This document shows, piece by piece, positions 41,669 to 51,055 of a DNA stretch of 64,000 nt. Positions within the stretch are counted from its first letter, which is position 1. Each line of letters starts with the position of its first letter. The translations under genes and the position numbers were made by a program. Origin of the DNA: Myxococcus landrumus (GTDB taxonomy: Bacteria > Myxococcota > Myxococcia > Myxococcales > Myxococcaceae); NCBI RefSeq assembly GCF_017301635.1, contig NZ_CP071091.1:3112001-3176000 (forward strand). The letters are read 5' to 3'. A model generated the notes under the pieces. That model had not been told where the DNA came from, did no database searches, and worked only from the letters and a program-made list of their open reading frames with translations.

Positions 41669-43705
41669 CTACTCTTCGTAGAAGTTGAACTTGATGAGGT
41701 TGGGCTTCGGGCCTGCCTTCACATCAAACGTCTTCTGCTTCCTGGCCTTCAGATCCTCATTGACGAATGTAACGGTGACCGTGCCCACCTCCCACTCAAC
41801 GGGCACGTCGATGGGGGTCTCCCCGATATATTTCTCACCGATATAGATTTTCGCATAGGGACGGACACGGAACTCCAGCTTCCCCTTGGGTTTCCGTCGA
41901 GGCGGTGGCGGACGAGTAGTGCCTGCGTCTCGTTCTGAGCGCTCCCCCAGCCCTCCATCGAGGCTCACCGTCACGCCCGCATCCGGAGGTCCCGCATCCG
42001 GAGGTCCCGCATCCGAAGGTCCCGCATCCGGAGGTCCTGCGTCTGGCGGTCCCGCGTCCGCCCCACCATCGAGCGGCGGCACAGTTGTCCGGTAACCTCC
42101 CCCATCCCCCGCATCGGGAGAATGCCCCCCGTCAAGCAACCCCGTCGGGGCTGGCGGCGGGGGGACTGTCGAATCCTTCCTTTCCCCCCGAAAGCCAAAC
42201 AACACCAGGCTCGCAACCGCCACGATGCTCACCGCGATGAGCACCGCGACCAACACTCCTGAAACCCGGCTGCCCGACAGCGGCCCCGCTTGAGCGCCCG
42301 TGGAGATGTGGTCCTCATCCGCCACCTCCTCGTCCGGCGACTCACTCAGGACCCGCGCCCGAGCCTGCTCAATCTCGTTCCGCTGAAGCGGAATCGTCGC
42401 GGACACCCCGGACGTGCTCCACCCGTCGCGAGTCCCACGGACCTCTCCTGCCACTCCCGGATGCGCTGGCAATGCTGGGCGCGAAGCCGTCCTCCGCCGT
42501 CCCGCCGCGGGCTTCGGCGCGCGCTCCCGCCCCTCCGCGCCTTCACCACTGGACGCACCAGGCACCGCCCCCGCCAACACCTTGTGCGCGAGCTGCGGGA
42601 CCGGCGTTGTCGGCAGCGTGTCCTCCATGGACAACGACTCCGGCACGGACGGCTTCACCTCGTTCTGCGCCTGAGCCACCATCGACCGCGGCGTCGGCAC
42701 TGGCGGCTTCGACTCCACGGGCGCCACCATCGACCGAGGCGTCGCCCGGGGCCCCATCACCCCATGCGCCGGCGAGCCCACCACCACGCCCCCCACGCCC
42801 TCCGCCACCAGCCGCCCCACGAACTGCGCGATCTGGTACGCCCCCACCGACTCACCAGCCGACAACAGATACCGCTCCAGATCCGCCTGGAACTCACGGC
42901 AGTCCGGGTAGCGCTCGTCGCGCTCCTTCGCCAAGGCCCGCTGCAAGATCTCCTGCAACGCCACCGGCACGTCCGGCCGCCGCGCCTCCACCGGCGTGAA
43001 GGGCTCGAACAGGATGGCCTGCATCGTGCTCGCCTCGGTCGTCGCGTCGAACGGACGCTTCCCCGTCAGCAGCTCGTACAGCACCACCCCCAGCGCGTAC
43101 ACATCCACTCGCCGATCCAGCGGCAGCGTGCGCAACTGCTCCGGCGGCATGTACGCGACCTTCCCCTTCATCACTCCGGTCTGCGTGCGGTGCCCCTGCC
43201 CCGCCACCTTCGCCACGCCGAAGTCCACCACCTTCACCGCGCCCTGCCGCGACACCAGGATGTTGTCCGGGCTCACGTCGCGGTGGATCAGCCCCAGGGG
43301 TTCTCCCGACACCGGGTCACAGAAGTCATGCGCGAACGCCAACCCCTCCGCCGCGAGCGCCACCAGCTTCGCGCACATCACCGGCGGCAACACCTGCTCC
43401 GCCGCCCGCTTCACCAGGCGCCGCAGCGTGGGCCCGTCGATGAGCTCCATCGCCAGGAAGTAGCTGCCGTCCGCCTCGCCGAAGTCGAAGATCTGGACGA
43501 TGTTCGGATGCTCCAACTGCGCGGCCAGCCGCGCCTCGCCCAGGAACATCTCCACGAACGCCGGGTCTTCCGCCAGGTGGGGCAGGATCCGCTTCAGGAC
43601 AAGCGTCTTCTCAAACCCCATGGGGCCGGCGGCCTTCGCGAGATAGACCTCCGCCATGCCCCCCGAGGCAATCTTCCGGACGAGTTGGTACTTCCCGACG
43701 TGCAT
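41669..43705 (-). CDS. Transmembrane Ser/Thr protein kinase with C-terminal PEGA-like domain
   Basis: 678 residues from ATG 43705 (MHVGKYQLVRKIASGGMAEV). Kinase domain about 1-270 with VLKRILPHL, HRDVSPDN near 140, VVDFGVAKV near 162 and MPPEQLR. A Ser/Pro/Arg-rich linker leads to one membrane segment (VSGVLVAVLIAVSIVAVASL, about 480-500), a PDAGP repeat tract (about 548-575) and a C-terminal PEGA-like beta domain (LEFRVRPYAKIYIGEKYIGE, TPIDVPVEWEVG). It is closely similar in its first 200 residues to the kinase at 1116-3452. It is divergent from the kinase at 43837. Confidence 0.93.
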   Translation of the reverse strand: MHVGKYQLVRKIASGGMAEVYLAKAAGPMGFEKTLVLKRILPHLAEDPAFVEMFLGEARLAAQLEHPNIVQIFDFGEADGSYFLAMELIDGPTLRRLVKRAAEQVLPPVMCAKLVALAAEGLAFAHDFCDPVSGEPLGLIHRDVSPDNILVSRQGAVKVVDFGVAKVAGQGHRTQTGVMKGKVAYMPPEQLRTLPLDRRVDVYALGVVLYELLTGKRPFDATTEASTMQAILFEPFTPVEARRPDVPVALQEILQRALAKERDERYPDCREFQADLERYLLSAGESVGAYQIAQFVGRLVAEGVGGVVVGSPAHGVMGPRATPRSMVAPVESKPPVPTPRSMVAQAQNEVKPSVPESLSMEDTLPTTPVPQLAHKVLAGAVPGASSGEGAEGRERAPKPAAGRRRTASRPALPAHPGVAGEVRGTRDGWSTSGVSATIPLQRNEIEQARARVLSESPDEEVADEDHISTGAQAGPLSGSRVSGVLVAVLIAVSIVAVASLVLFGFRGERKDSTVPPPPAPTGLLDGGHSPDAGDGGGYRTTVPPLDGGADAGPPDAGPPDAGPSDAGPPDAGPPDAGVTVSLDGGLGERSERDAGTTRPPPPRRKPKGKLEFRVRPYAKIYIGEKYIGETPIDVPVEWEVGTVTVTFVNEDLKARKQKTFDVKAGPKPNLIKFNFYEE
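41976..42062. repeat. 15-base tandem repeat encoding PDAGP units
   Basis: Five to six copies of CCCGCATCCGGAGGT with point changes in later units (CGAAGGT, CTGGCGGT). In the kinase gene on the minus strand it encodes PPDAG/PSDAG repeats, a spacer between the membrane segment and the PEGA-like domain. The unit is a multiple of three, so copy changes keep the frame. Confidence 0.9.
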
Positions 43706-43795
43706 GGGTCGAATGGTTCTCCCAGGTTTCCCTGGAAAAGTGAAATGCGTGGGTGAGTGTTCTACGATGAACCCTGCAACCAAGCGTCATCCAGT

Positions 43796-43825
43796 TTGAC
43801 CCTGGCGTGACGGGATTCGTAGGAT
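43796..43825 (+). promoter_or_regulatory. Candidate promoter of the inserted-linker kinase
   Basis: TTGACC (43796-43801) and TAGGAT (43820-43825) are separated by 18 bases, with the ATG at 43837, so the transcript would start only a few bases before the start codon. It lies in the 131-base divergent region between two kinase genes. Confidence 0.42.
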
Positions 43826-43836
43826 CCGCGCCACGC

Positions 43837-44967
43837 ATGCCCCCGAAGGTCATCGGTCCGTACCGCGTCCTCCAGACGCTCGGCAGCGGCGGCGCGGGCA
43901 CCGTGTATCGGGCCTTGGACCGCCGCAGCAACGACGAAGTCGCCCTCAAGCTGCTCTCGGCCGGCCCCGCGCTGGATGAGCGCGCGGCTCGACGGCTCGC
44001 GCGCGAATTCGAGACCCTCGCGGACCTCTCCCACCCCAACGTGGTCAAGGTCTTCGAGGCGGGCGTCCATCAGGGCTGGCCCTACCTCGCCATGGAGCTC
44101 ATCGAGGGCCTCACGCTGCGCCACTACCTGGACATCCGAGGGGACGACCTCATCTCCCCCTTGAGCGCGTCCACGCCTCGCGGGCTGCTCTCCGTGCGGC
44201 GCACCGTGGACGACGACTTCGGCCCGGGCAGCGACAGCTTCTCCGACTCGCTGGGAGAGCCCCGCCCGGCGATGGACGGCCTCTTCAGCATGGACGCCTT
44301 CAACGAGGAGCCGCCCAGCGAGGACCTCAACAGCTACGGCGCCTCGGACCCGCTCGAATCCGAGTCCGAGTCCGACGAGTCGATGGACGGCTTCGACCTC
44401 CCCCTGCCCCCTCCGCGCAAGCCCGCGGACCCGTCTCGGACGCTGCGCGAGGAGGAGCTCAACCGCCCGGAGCGGATGGGCCGGCTCAAGGACACGATGC
44501 TCCAGCTCTGCGAGGCCCTGGCCTACATCCACGGGCACGGGCTGGTGCACCGCGACCTCAAGCCCTCCAACGTGATGGTGGATGAGGACCGCCAGGTGCG
44601 GCTGATGGACTTCGGGCTGGCCAAGTTCCTCGCGGACGACGTGGCCATCACCGAGGCCGGCAAGATGGTGGGCACGTACCGCTACATGGCGCCCGAGCAG
44701 ATTCTGGGCGAGCCGCTGGATGGACGCTCGGACCTGTACAGCCTGGGCGTCATCCTCTATGAGCTTCTCAGCGGGCGGCCCCCCTTCGATGCGAAGACGC
44801 CGCACGAGCTGTGGCGGCAGGTGCTGGAGACAGAGCCTCCGCCGGTGCTGGCGCTGAACCTTCATGGGGACCCGCAGTTCGCACGCGTGGCCCACCGCCT
44901 CATCCGCAAGGAGCCGGACGACCGGTTCCAGACGGCCGAGGAAGTCTACGAGGCTCTTTCCGAGTGA
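43837..44967 (+). CDS. Soluble Ser/Thr protein kinase with a large insertion inside the catalytic domain
   Basis: 376 residues from ATG 43837. N-lobe: [12 protein letters not shown] (about 14-25), VALKLLS (Lys near 39), [16 protein letters not shown]-lobe: HRDLKPSN near 238, LMDFGLAKF near 256, MAPEQILGE near 283 and [19 protein letters not shown]. Between alpha-D and alpha-E, about residues 104-215, lies an acidic, Ser/Pro-rich insertion of some 110 residues ([15 protein letters not shown]) that is absent from normal kinases. There is no membrane segment, so it is cytoplasmic. Its stop overlaps the GTG start of the pseudouridine synthase (GTGA), coupling the two. Confidence 0.92.
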   Translation: MPPKVIGPYRVLQTLGSGGAGTVYRALDRRSNDEVALKLLSAGPALDERAARRLAREFETLADLSHPNVVKVFEAGVHQGWPYLAMELIEGLTLRHYLDIRGDDLISPLSASTPRGLLSVRRTVDDDFGPGSDSFSDSLGEPRPAMDGLFSMDAFNEEPPSEDLNSYGASDPLESESESDESMDGFDLPLPPPRKPADPSRTLREEELNRPERMGRLKDTMLQLCEALAYIHGHGLVHRDLKPSNVMVDEDRQVRLMDFGLAKFLADDVAITEAGKMVGTYRYMAPEQILGEPLDGRSDLYSLGVILYELLSGRPPFDAKTPHELWRQVLETEPPPVLALNLHGDPQFARVAHRLIRKEPDDRFQTAEEVYEALSE

Positions 44968-45923
44968 ATCCCTCCAAGCTTCACACCTTCACCGTGGACG
45001 CCGACAAGGCGGGCCAGCGGGTAGACCTCTTCGTGGGCGAGGCGCTCAGCCTGTCGCGCGCCCGCCTCAAGCGGCTCTTCGAGTCCGGTGCCGTGAAGGT
45101 CAATGGCCGCCCGGCGAAGAAGGGCCTCACCCTCACCGCCGGACAGAGCGTCGCGGTGGTGGTGGAAGAAGAGACGCGCGAGGCCCTGCCCGACGAGGAC
45201 TTCCCGCTCACCGTGCTGCACGAGGACGCCGCGCTCGTCTTCGTCGACAAGCCCGCGGGCCGGCCCTCGCATCCGCTCCAGTCCGGCGAGACGGGCACCG
45301 TGGCCAATGCGCTCGTCGCCCGCTTCCCCGAGTGCGCACAGGCGTCGGTGGACCCTCGTGAAGGTGGGCTGTGTCACCGCCTGGACGTGGAAACCTCCGG
45401 CGTCGTCGTCGCCGCCCGCTCCCGGACGGCCTGGAACACGGTGCGCGAGGCCTTCAGCGAGCGCACGGTGGACAAGCGCTACCTCGCGTTGGTGACGGGG
45501 CCGCTGGTGGACGAGGGCGACATCGACCTGCCCCTGCGCCACCACCCGCGCCACCCGGACCGCGTGGAGCCCGCGCCCCACGGCGCCGAGGACGCGCGCG
45601 AGGCCCTGTCCCGCTTCCGGGTGCTGGCCCGCGCCGGCGAGCACAGCCTGGTGGAGGTGCGCATCCTCACGGGCGTGCTGCACCAGGTGCGAGCGCACAT
45701 GGCGGGCATCGGCGCGCCCATCGTCGGAGACACACTCTACGGAGGACGCGAGGCACCGGAGCTCGGGCGCTTCTTCCTGCACGCGCGAGCGCTGGGCCTG
45801 CCGCATCCGGAGACGAAGAAGCCCCTGCACATCACCAGTCCCCTGCCCCCGGAGCTGCGCGCGGAGCTGGAGCGGCTGGGACTGCCGCTGCCGCGCGGCG
45901 AGAAGGACAACGCAACCGAGTAA
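44964..45923 (+). CDS. RluA-family pseudouridine synthase
   Basis: 319 residues from GTG 44964, which overlaps the kinase stop. N-terminal S4 RNA-binding domain ([37 protein letters not shown]), then the RluA catalytic domain with [19 protein letters not shown] and [15 protein letters not shown] carrying the catalytic Asp, and [20 protein letters not shown] with VGDTLYGG. It converts uridine to pseudouridine in 23S rRNA (RluD-like architecture, because of the S4 domain). Exact target sites are not predictable here. Confidence 0.93.
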   Translation: MNPSKLHTFTVDADKAGQRVDLFVGEALSLSRARLKRLFESGAVKVNGRPAKKGLTLTAGQSVAVVVEEETREALPDEDFPLTVLHEDAALVFVDKPAGRPSHPLQSGETGTVANALVARFPECAQASVDPREGGLCHRLDVETSGVVVAARSRTAWNTVREAFSERTVDKRYLALVTGPLVDEGDIDLPLRHHPRHPDRVEPAPHGAEDAREALSRFRVLARAGEHSLVEVRILTGVLHQVRAHMAGIGAPIVGDTLYGGREAPELGRFFLHARALGLPHPETKKPLHITSPLPPELRAELERLGLPLPRGEKDNATE

Positions 45924-45944
45924 CGGAAGTGCGAGGCCCCAGGC

Positions 45945-46358
45945 CTACTCGCCCATCACCTTCACGATGACGCGCTTGCGGCGCTGGCCGTCGAACTCCG
46001 CGTAGAAGACCTGCTGCCACGGTCCCAGGTCCAGCTTGCCCGTGGTGACGGGGATGATGACCTGGTGGTGGACGAGCATGGACTTGAGGTGGGCGTCGCC
46101 GTTGTCCTCGCCCGTGCGGTGGTGGCGATAGTCCGGGCCCGAGGGCGCGAGCGCCTGGAGCCACTCCCAGATATCCTCGTGGAGTCCGGACTCGTCATCG
46201 TTGACGAAGACGCCCGCGGTGATGTGCATCGCGGAGACGAGCACCATGCCCTCCTGGATGCCGCTCTTGCGCACCAGCGAGGTCACCGTGTCGGTGAGGC
46301 GGACCAGCTCACGCCGCTGCTTCGTCTCGAACCAGAGGTACTCCGTCAGGGTCTTCAT
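45945..46358 (-). CDS. YjbQ family protein (UPF0047)
   Basis: 137 residues, the normal length. Family signature: [39 protein letters not shown] and [20 protein letters not shown], with conserved His and Asp likely to bind metal. Members have weak thiamine-phosphate synthase activity, but the true role is unsettled. It converges on the pseudouridine synthase gene with 21 bases between the stops. Confidence 0.93.
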   Translation of the reverse strand: MKTLTEYLWFETKQRRELVRLTDTVTSLVRKSGIQEGMVLVSAMHITAGVFVNDDESGLHEDIWEWLQALAPSGPDYRHHRTGEDNGDAHLKSMLVHHQVIIPVTTGKLDLGPWQQVFYAEFDGQRRKRVIVKVMGE

Positions 46359-46420
46359 CGCAGGCCACCCTTCGCGAGCCTGGGACCGCGGAGCACACCT
46401 CCGCGGTCCACCGGCTGGAC

Positions 46421-47023
46421 TCAGTACGTGTAGTAGACCGCCGGCGTGGTGCTGGTGAAGAAGTTGTAATACGTGGCCACCCAGTTCGGCTTGTTGCCAA
46501 CCTCACCCGGCAGCGCGCCCGTCTTCGTTCCGTAGCCCACCAGCGTGGTTCCCGCATCCGTCTGGTCCAGGCGGCAACCGTAGACACTGCCCGCGCCGAA
46601 GTTCGCGCCGACGAACGCCTCGCGAATCGTCCCGAGCGTCGCCGGGTCGATGTGACGGAAAAGACAGACCGTCGGGGAGCTCCCGCTGATGCCTCCCTTG
46701 ATGGAGAACCCGACGGACAGCCCCACCGCGGTGCCAAGCACATTGAGGTCAGGCGTATTGTAGGAACGCCCCAGGTCGACGGTCGCCGCGGGATACGGAC
46801 ACGTCCCAGAAGCCTGACGCGTCAGCTTCGCGACGTAGACCGGCGGATAGGGCGGCGCGATGGTCGTGTAGGAGACGGTGAAGGTGCAGCCACCGAACGT
46901 CGTCGTGGTCAGCGCGGATTCCTGCTCACCCAGTGACTCCTGAGCAGGAGACTCCTCGGGCGCACCACAGGCAGCAAGGGACGCGGCGGCACAAACCCAG
47001 ACAGCACGCTTGAAGACATTCAT
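46421..47023 (-). CDS. Secreted lipoprotein, unknown function
   Basis: 200 residues from ATG 47023, preceded by GGAGG at six bases. Signal peptide with lipobox ([16 protein letters not shown]), a Glu-rich spacer ending [12 protein letters not shown], then a beta-rich domain with Cys pairs ([39 protein letters not shown]) probably forming disulfides. No family was recognised. The ESAL motif after the spacer resembles the segment seen in many secreted myxobacterial proteins before their mature domain. Confidence 0.75.
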   Translation of the reverse strand: MNVFKRAVWVCAAASLAACGAPEESPAQESLGEQESALTTTTFGGCTFTVSYTTIAPPYPPVYVAKLTRQASGTCPYPAATVDLGRSYNTPDLNVLGTAVGLSVGFSIKGGISGSSPTVCLFRHIDPATLGTIREAFVGANFGAGSVYGCRLDQTDAGTTLVGYGTKTGALPGEVGNKPNWVATYYNFFTSTTPAVYYTY

Positions 47024-47342
47024 GAATGACCTCCGTTGCGGGGAAGCGCGGACTCTATCGCCACTCCGCAACGGCTCTCAACGCAACCCCACACAACCGT
47101 TGCATCAGACTTTCGTCAGCATCACCCCAGACATGAGTCATTGAGCACTCCGCGCGGAAGCCCAGGCCCACGGCCTCACTGCGCCCCGTCCAACGCGCGC
47201 CGCCCAGCCCCGCGAGTCCGCCCCACCCCACCGCTCCCGGCTTGACCCCGCGCCTTCTTCTGCGGTACTGATCTTGATATTGATACTGATTCTCAAAATC
47301 AACTGAACTCGAAAACACAGCGAGTCGGAGGGGAGCAACGAG
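47024..47342 (+). other. Intergenic region upstream of the S4 paralogue
   Basis: About 320 bases between divergent genes. The first 200 hold no convincing gene. The last 80 are markedly A/T-rich, contain the Fur-family operator at 47274-47302, and end in a ribosome-binding site, CGGAGGGGAG, 8 bases before the rpsD-like ATG. Confidence 0.6.
47274..47302 (+). promoter_or_regulatory. Fur-family (Fur or Zur) operator upstream of the S4 paralogue
   Basis: A 29-base imperfect palindrome from TTGAT to ATCAA. Its core TGATACTGATTCTCA (47281-47295) matches 12 of the 14 fixed positions of the 7-1-7 Fur-type consensus TGATAATnATTATCA, and 47276-47294 matches 15 of 19 bases of the classic Fur box. TTGATA at 47274-47279 could be the -35 box, so binding would block RNA polymerase. 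Zur is the more logical regulator, given the gene controlled. Confidence 0.65.
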
Positions 47343-47975
47343 ATGGCGCGATATCTGGGACCGAGGGGAAAGATGTGCCGGCGACTGGGGATTCCCCTCT
47401 CGAGAATCAGCGCGAAGGACCCGGACAAGGACCCGGTGTTGCGTCGGCCCTATCCGCCCGGTCAGCACGGCGCGACGGCGCGCATGGGCAACAGCGACTT
47501 CGCCCGGCGACTGCGGGAGAAGCAGAAGCTGAAGCTGTACTACGGGCTGCAGGAGAAGCAGTGCCGGCGCGTGTTCCTGGAGGCGCGGCGGTCTCCGGGC
47601 AACACGGGCACAGTGCTGTTGCAGCTCCTGGAGAGCCGCCTGGACGCGCTGGTGCTGCGCGCGGGGCTGGCCACCAGCATCCGTCAGGCGCGGCAGTTCG
47701 TCCGGCATGGGTACTTCCAGGTCAACGGCGCCGCCACGGACATCCCCAGCTTCCGAGTGAAGCCGGGCAGCGAAATCCGCTACCACGCCGCGCACCTGAA
47801 GCTGGTCATCGTGCGTGAGTCATTCGAGCGGATGAAGGGGCGTGTCGTACCGCCCTACCTGCAAGTGCTGGGTGAGGGCGAAGGGATGCGCTACCTGCGC
47901 CTCCCCGAGCGCGAGGAGATTCCCGTCGACGTGAATGAACCGTTCATCGTCGAGTTCTACGCCCAGCGCAGCTGA
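47343..47975 (+). CDS. rpsD: Ribosomal protein S4 paralogue lacking zinc ligands
   Basis: 210 residues. The 30S protein that starts 16S folding: N-terminal [61 protein letters not shown]4 RNA-binding domain ([34 protein letters not shown]) and a C-terminal tail. In zinc-binding S4 four Cys form a knuckle in the first 31 residues; here only Cys12 remains, so it is a zinc-independent (C-minus) form. It lies outside any ribosomal operon, next to a lipoprotein gene, suggesting a second copy used when zinc is scarce. The Fur-family operator upstream fits Zur control. Confidence 0.93.
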   Translation: MARYLGPRGKMCRRLGIPLSRISAKDPDKDPVLRRPYPPGQHGATARMGNSDFARRLREKQKLKLYYGLQEKQCRRVFLEARRSPGNTGTVLLQLLESRLDALVLRAGLATSIRQARQFVRHGYFQVNGAATDIPSFRVKPGSEIRYHAAHLKLVIVRESFERMKGRVVPPYLQVLGEGEGMRYLRLPEREEIPVDVNEPFIVEFYAQRS

Positions 47976-48015
47976 GGGTCCTGGAGAGCCCCCCGCTATG
48001 TCATTCCCCCCGAGA

Positions 48016-48059
48016 CGTTTGGGTTGCCGAAGCACGCAACCTCAACCTCGGGGGACACC
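48016..48059 (+). promoter_or_regulatory. Conserved leader element, copy 1, with hairpin
   Basis: This stretch before the first S28/S37-type peptidase shares CGTnTGGGTTG, CGAAGC and GGGGGAC with the leader at 49532-49576. GGTTGC (48022-48027) and GCAACC (48036-48041) form a perfect 6-bp stem around an 8-base loop starting CGAAGC, 18 bases before the ATG. Confidence 0.5.
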
Positions 48060-49523
48060 ATGACGTATCCACACCGACCCACCCCAGCCACCGTCGCATG
48101 GGTTCTTTCCACCGCGTTGCTGTTACAGGCGTGTGGCGATGCAGCCCTGTTGGAATCCTCTGCCCCCGGGGCCGCGCGCCTCCAAGCAACCCATCCCCTG
48201 ACGGCCGGCGTCGGCGCGTCCGAGGATATCCTCACGCAACTCCAGTCGGTCCCAGGCCTCACGGTGGTCGCCGAGGACCCCGCTCCCTATCCCGGGACAC
48301 GTTTCTTCCGGCTCAGCTTCGAGCAGCCGACGGACCACCGGCGCCCCCATGGGGAGCGGTTCCCACTGCTGATGACCCTCCTGCATCGCTCGGCCGCGGC
48401 CCCGATGGTGCTTGCCTCCACGGGCTACGGCGCCGACGACTTCTATTATGAGGAGGAACCCACGAAGCTCCTCGAGGCGAACCAGCTCGCCGTCGGGCAC
48501 CGCTTCTTCACCCCCTCGCGTCCGGCCTCCAGCAACTGGAGGCATCTGAACATCTGGCAGTCCGCCAATGACTCTCACCGCATCATCCAGGCCTTCAAGC
48601 CACTCTATCCCCAGCGGTGGCTTCACACGGGAATCAGCAAGGGCGGCATGGCCGCCGTCTACCACCGCTACTTCTTCCCAGCCGACGTGGATGCCACCGT
48701 GGCGTATGTGGCCCCCAACTCGCACGGCGTCAACGACGTCCGCTACGAAGACTTCCTCAACCGGGTCGGGGATGAGCCCTGCCGCACGAGGCTCCGTGCC
48801 TTCCAGAGAGAGGTGCTGGTTCGCCGGGAGGAAGTGCTTCCCCTCATGGAGGAATGGGCGGCGACCAACGGGTTCACCTTCCATCACCTGGGAATGGACC
48901 GGGCCTTCGAATTCTCCGTCATCACGGGCCCCTTCGCCATGTGGCAGTTCGGCGGCGCGCGGGCGTGCGCGCTGACGCCTCCGCCCGGCGCGCCGGCGGC
49001 GGACCTCTTCTGGTTCCTCAACGGAATCGCGGTGACCCAGGGCTACAGTGACGCGGACCTCAAGAGCATCGAGCCCTACTACTACCAGGCCGCCACGGAG
49101 CTGGGCGCCTTCCGCGCCCCCACCCAACACCTGAGCGGGCTGCTCCGCTATCCAGGTCAGTACTCTCCCGCCGCCCTGGTGTCCTTCCCCATCACAGAGC
49201 CCTTCAACCCCGGCCTCATGCGCCGCGTGGAGCATTGGGTCCATCACTGGGGAGGACAGATGTTGTTCATCAATGGGGCGAACGACCCCTGGTCCACGGG
49301 GGCATTCACCGTCCGCGAACGCAACGACTCCTTCCGCTTCGACGTTCCGAACGGCAATCACCTGGCGAACATCACCCGACTCCCCGAGGCACAACGCGCC
49401 GTGGCCCTGGAGCGCCTCTTCTCGTGGATGGACGTCTCCGCCACGCCCGCCCAACTCCAGTCACGGCTAGATGACGCCGCCCTCGCCCCCCCCCGCATGC
49501 GGGTGCCCCGGTTCCCGCTGTAG
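48060..49523 (+). CDS. Secreted S28/S37-type serine peptidase lipoprotein (copy 1)
   Basis: 487 residues from ATG 48060 with GGGGGAC seven bases upstream. Lipobox signal peptide (WVLSTALLLQAC). Alpha/beta-hydrolase peptidase: YPGTRFFRLSFEQPTDHRRP, nucleophile Ser near 192 in GISKGGMAAVYHRYFFP, Asp in NGANDPWSTGAF, and His in NGNHLAN. The family (S28/S37, PS-10-like) contains tri- and tetra-peptidyl aminopeptidases that strip N-terminal prolyl or hydrophobic peptides. It is expected on the outer face, helping digestion of prey or peptides. The gene to its right is a clear duplicate, including its leader. Confidence 0.87.
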   Translation: MTYPHRPTPATVAWVLSTALLLQACGDAALLESSAPGAARLQATHPLTAGVGASEDILTQLQSVPGLTVVAEDPAPYPGTRFFRLSFEQPTDHRRPHGERFPLLMTLLHRSAAAPMVLASTGYGADDFYYEEEPTKLLEANQLAVGHRFFTPSRPASSNWRHLNIWQSANDSHRIIQAFKPLYPQRWLHTGISKGGMAAVYHRYFFPADVDATVAYVAPNSHGVNDVRYEDFLNRVGDEPCRTRLRAFQREVLVRREEVLPLMEEWAATNGFTFHHLGMDRAFEFSVITGPFAMWQFGGARACALTPPPGAPAADLFWFLNGIAVTQGYSDADLKSIEPYYYQAATELGAFRAPTQHLSGLLRYPGQYSPAALVSFPITEPFNPGLMRRVEHWVHHWGGQMLFINGANDPWSTGAFTVRERNDSFRFDVPNGNHLANITRLPEAQRAVALERLFSWMDVSATPAQLQSRLDDAALAPPRMRVPRFPL

Positions 49524-49531
49524 CCCTGAGG

Positions 49532-49576
49532 CGTCTGGGTTGTCGAAGCCTGTAACCACGCTCCACGGGGGACGTA
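49532..49576 (+). promoter_or_regulatory. Conserved leader element, copy 2, with hairpin
   Basis: Counterpart of 48016-48059. Here the stem is GGTTGT (49539-49544) with GTAACC: relative to copy 1 two C bases changed to T, and both pairs become G-U wobbles, so the stem survives in RNA but not in DNA. The loop again starts CGAAGC. Confidence 0.5.
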
Positions 49577-51046
49577 ATGGAAGACATGCACACATCCAAA
49601 CCATCCGTCGTGGCCTGGTTCCTCTCCACCGCGCTCCTGCTACAGGCCTGCGGAGCTCCAGACCTGGTGGAAACCCCGGAGCCAGGAGCACAACAACCCC
49701 AGACCCCGCTGGCCTTGGAGAGAGGGGCGGACACCTCCGAAGACATCCTCGTCCAGCTCCAGGCCATCCCGGGCCTCACGGTGAGGCGAGAGGCCCCCTC
49801 GCCCATTCCCGGCACCCGTTTCTTCCTGCTCTCCTTCCAGCAGCCCGCGGACCACCGGCAACCCGCGGGGGAGCAGTTCCCGTTGCGGCTGTGGCTCCTG
49901 CACCGCTCGGTCTCCGCGCCGATGGCCCTGTTGTCCACCGGCTACGGCGGCGTCGGCATCCCTTTCGAGTTCGAGCTCACGGCGCTGCTCGGCGCGAACC
50001 AAATCGTGCTGGAGCACCGCTTCTTCGGCCCCTCCCGCCCCGCGTCCAACAACTGGAAGCACCTCGACATCTGGCAAGGCGCCAATGACATGCACCGCAT
50101 CGTCCAGGCCCTCAAGCCGCTCTACCCCCAGCGCTGGCTCACCTCCGGCCTGAGCAAGGGGGGAATGACCTCCGTCTACCACCGCTACTTCTTCCCCGAC
50201 GACGTGGACGCCACGGTGGCGTATGTGGCGCCCAACTCCTTTGGGGTGGATGACCCTCGCTACATCCACTTCCTCCAACACGTCGGAGAGGCCTCGTGCC
50301 GCGCGAGGATTCGCGACCTCCAGGTGGACGCCCTGCGGCGCCGGGAGCAGCTGCTGCCCGTCTTGCAGCAATGGGCGGAGGCCAACGGGGTGATGTTCGA
50401 GCATCTGGGCCTGGACAAGAGCTTGGAGTTCGCCGTCACCGAGCTGCCGTTCTCGTTCTGGCAATACTTCGGCCCGGAGCTGTGCGCGGAGATTCCCCTC
50501 CCCGGCGCGCCCGTGCAGACCGTCTTCAACTTCCTCAACGAGGTTGTCCCGTTCGCCAGCGGCTACGGCGACCGCGCCTTCGAGTTCTACGAGGCCTATA
50601 ACTACCAGGCCGCCACGGAGCTGGGCTCGTATCGGCTCCCCGAAGCACACCTGAGGGGGCTGCTTCGCTACCCGGGCCAGAACACTCCCACCTCCTACGT
50701 GTCCTTCCCCATCACCGAGGCGTTCGACGAGGACCTCATGTTCCGCGTGGGGCTCTGGGTCTTTCTCAAGGGAAGCCGGATGATGTTCATCTATGGAGAG
50801 ACCGACCCCTGGTCCGCGGGAGCGTTCGAGGTCCGCCGTCGCAACGACTCCTTCCGCTTCTACGCGCCCGGCGCCAACCACAGCACGGCCGAACTCATCA
50901 CGCTCCCCGAAGCGGACCGCGCCCTGGCGGTGGAGCGGCTCTCCTCGTGGATGAACGTGTCCATCCCTCCCGCCCGACTCGAGACACGGAGGGACGAGGC
51001 CGCACGCGCGCCCTCCCCGCTCCGGGACAGGCGCCTGCGGCTGTAG
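49577..51046 (+). CDS. Secreted S28/S37-type serine peptidase lipoprotein (copy 2)
   Basis: 489 residues from ATG 49577 (ATG 49586 is possible). Lipobox signal peptide (VAWFLSTALLLQAC). Same peptidase architecture as the upstream gene: IPGTRFFLLSFQQPADHRQP, Ser near 191 in GLSKGGMTSVYHRYFFP, TDPWSAGAFEVRRRN and GANHSTAELITLP, with the C-terminal SWMNVSIPPARLETR. Divergence in the substrate-side segments (TGYGGVGIPFEFELTALL here against TGYGADDFYYEEEPTKLL in copy 1) suggests different substrate preference. It is a tandem paralogue, 53 bases apart, that kept its own copy of the leader. Confidence 0.87.
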   Translation: MEDMHTSKPSVVAWFLSTALLLQACGAPDLVETPEPGAQQPQTPLALERGADTSEDILVQLQAIPGLTVRREAPSPIPGTRFFLLSFQQPADHRQPAGEQFPLRLWLLHRSVSAPMALLSTGYGGVGIPFEFELTALLGANQIVLEHRFFGPSRPASNNWKHLDIWQGANDMHRIVQALKPLYPQRWLTSGLSKGGMTSVYHRYFFPDDVDATVAYVAPNSFGVDDPRYIHFLQHVGEASCRARIRDLQVDALRRREQLLPVLQQWAEANGVMFEHLGLDKSLEFAVTELPFSFWQYFGPELCAEIPLPGAPVQTVFNFLNEVVPFASGYGDRAFEFYEAYNYQAATELGSYRLPEAHLRGLLRYPGQNTPTSYVSFPITEAFDEDLMFRVGLWVFLKGSRMMFIYGETDPWSAGAFEVRRRNDSFRFYAPGANHSTAELITLPEADRALAVERLSSWMNVSIPPARLETRRDEAARAPSPLRDRRLRL

Positions 51047-51055
51047 CGCCAACCT

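Noticed and set aside
41976..42062. Short tandem repeats considered as a minisatellite or integration site
   Set aside because: They encode in-frame PDAG units inside a kinase gene; no attachment-site or integrase features nearby.
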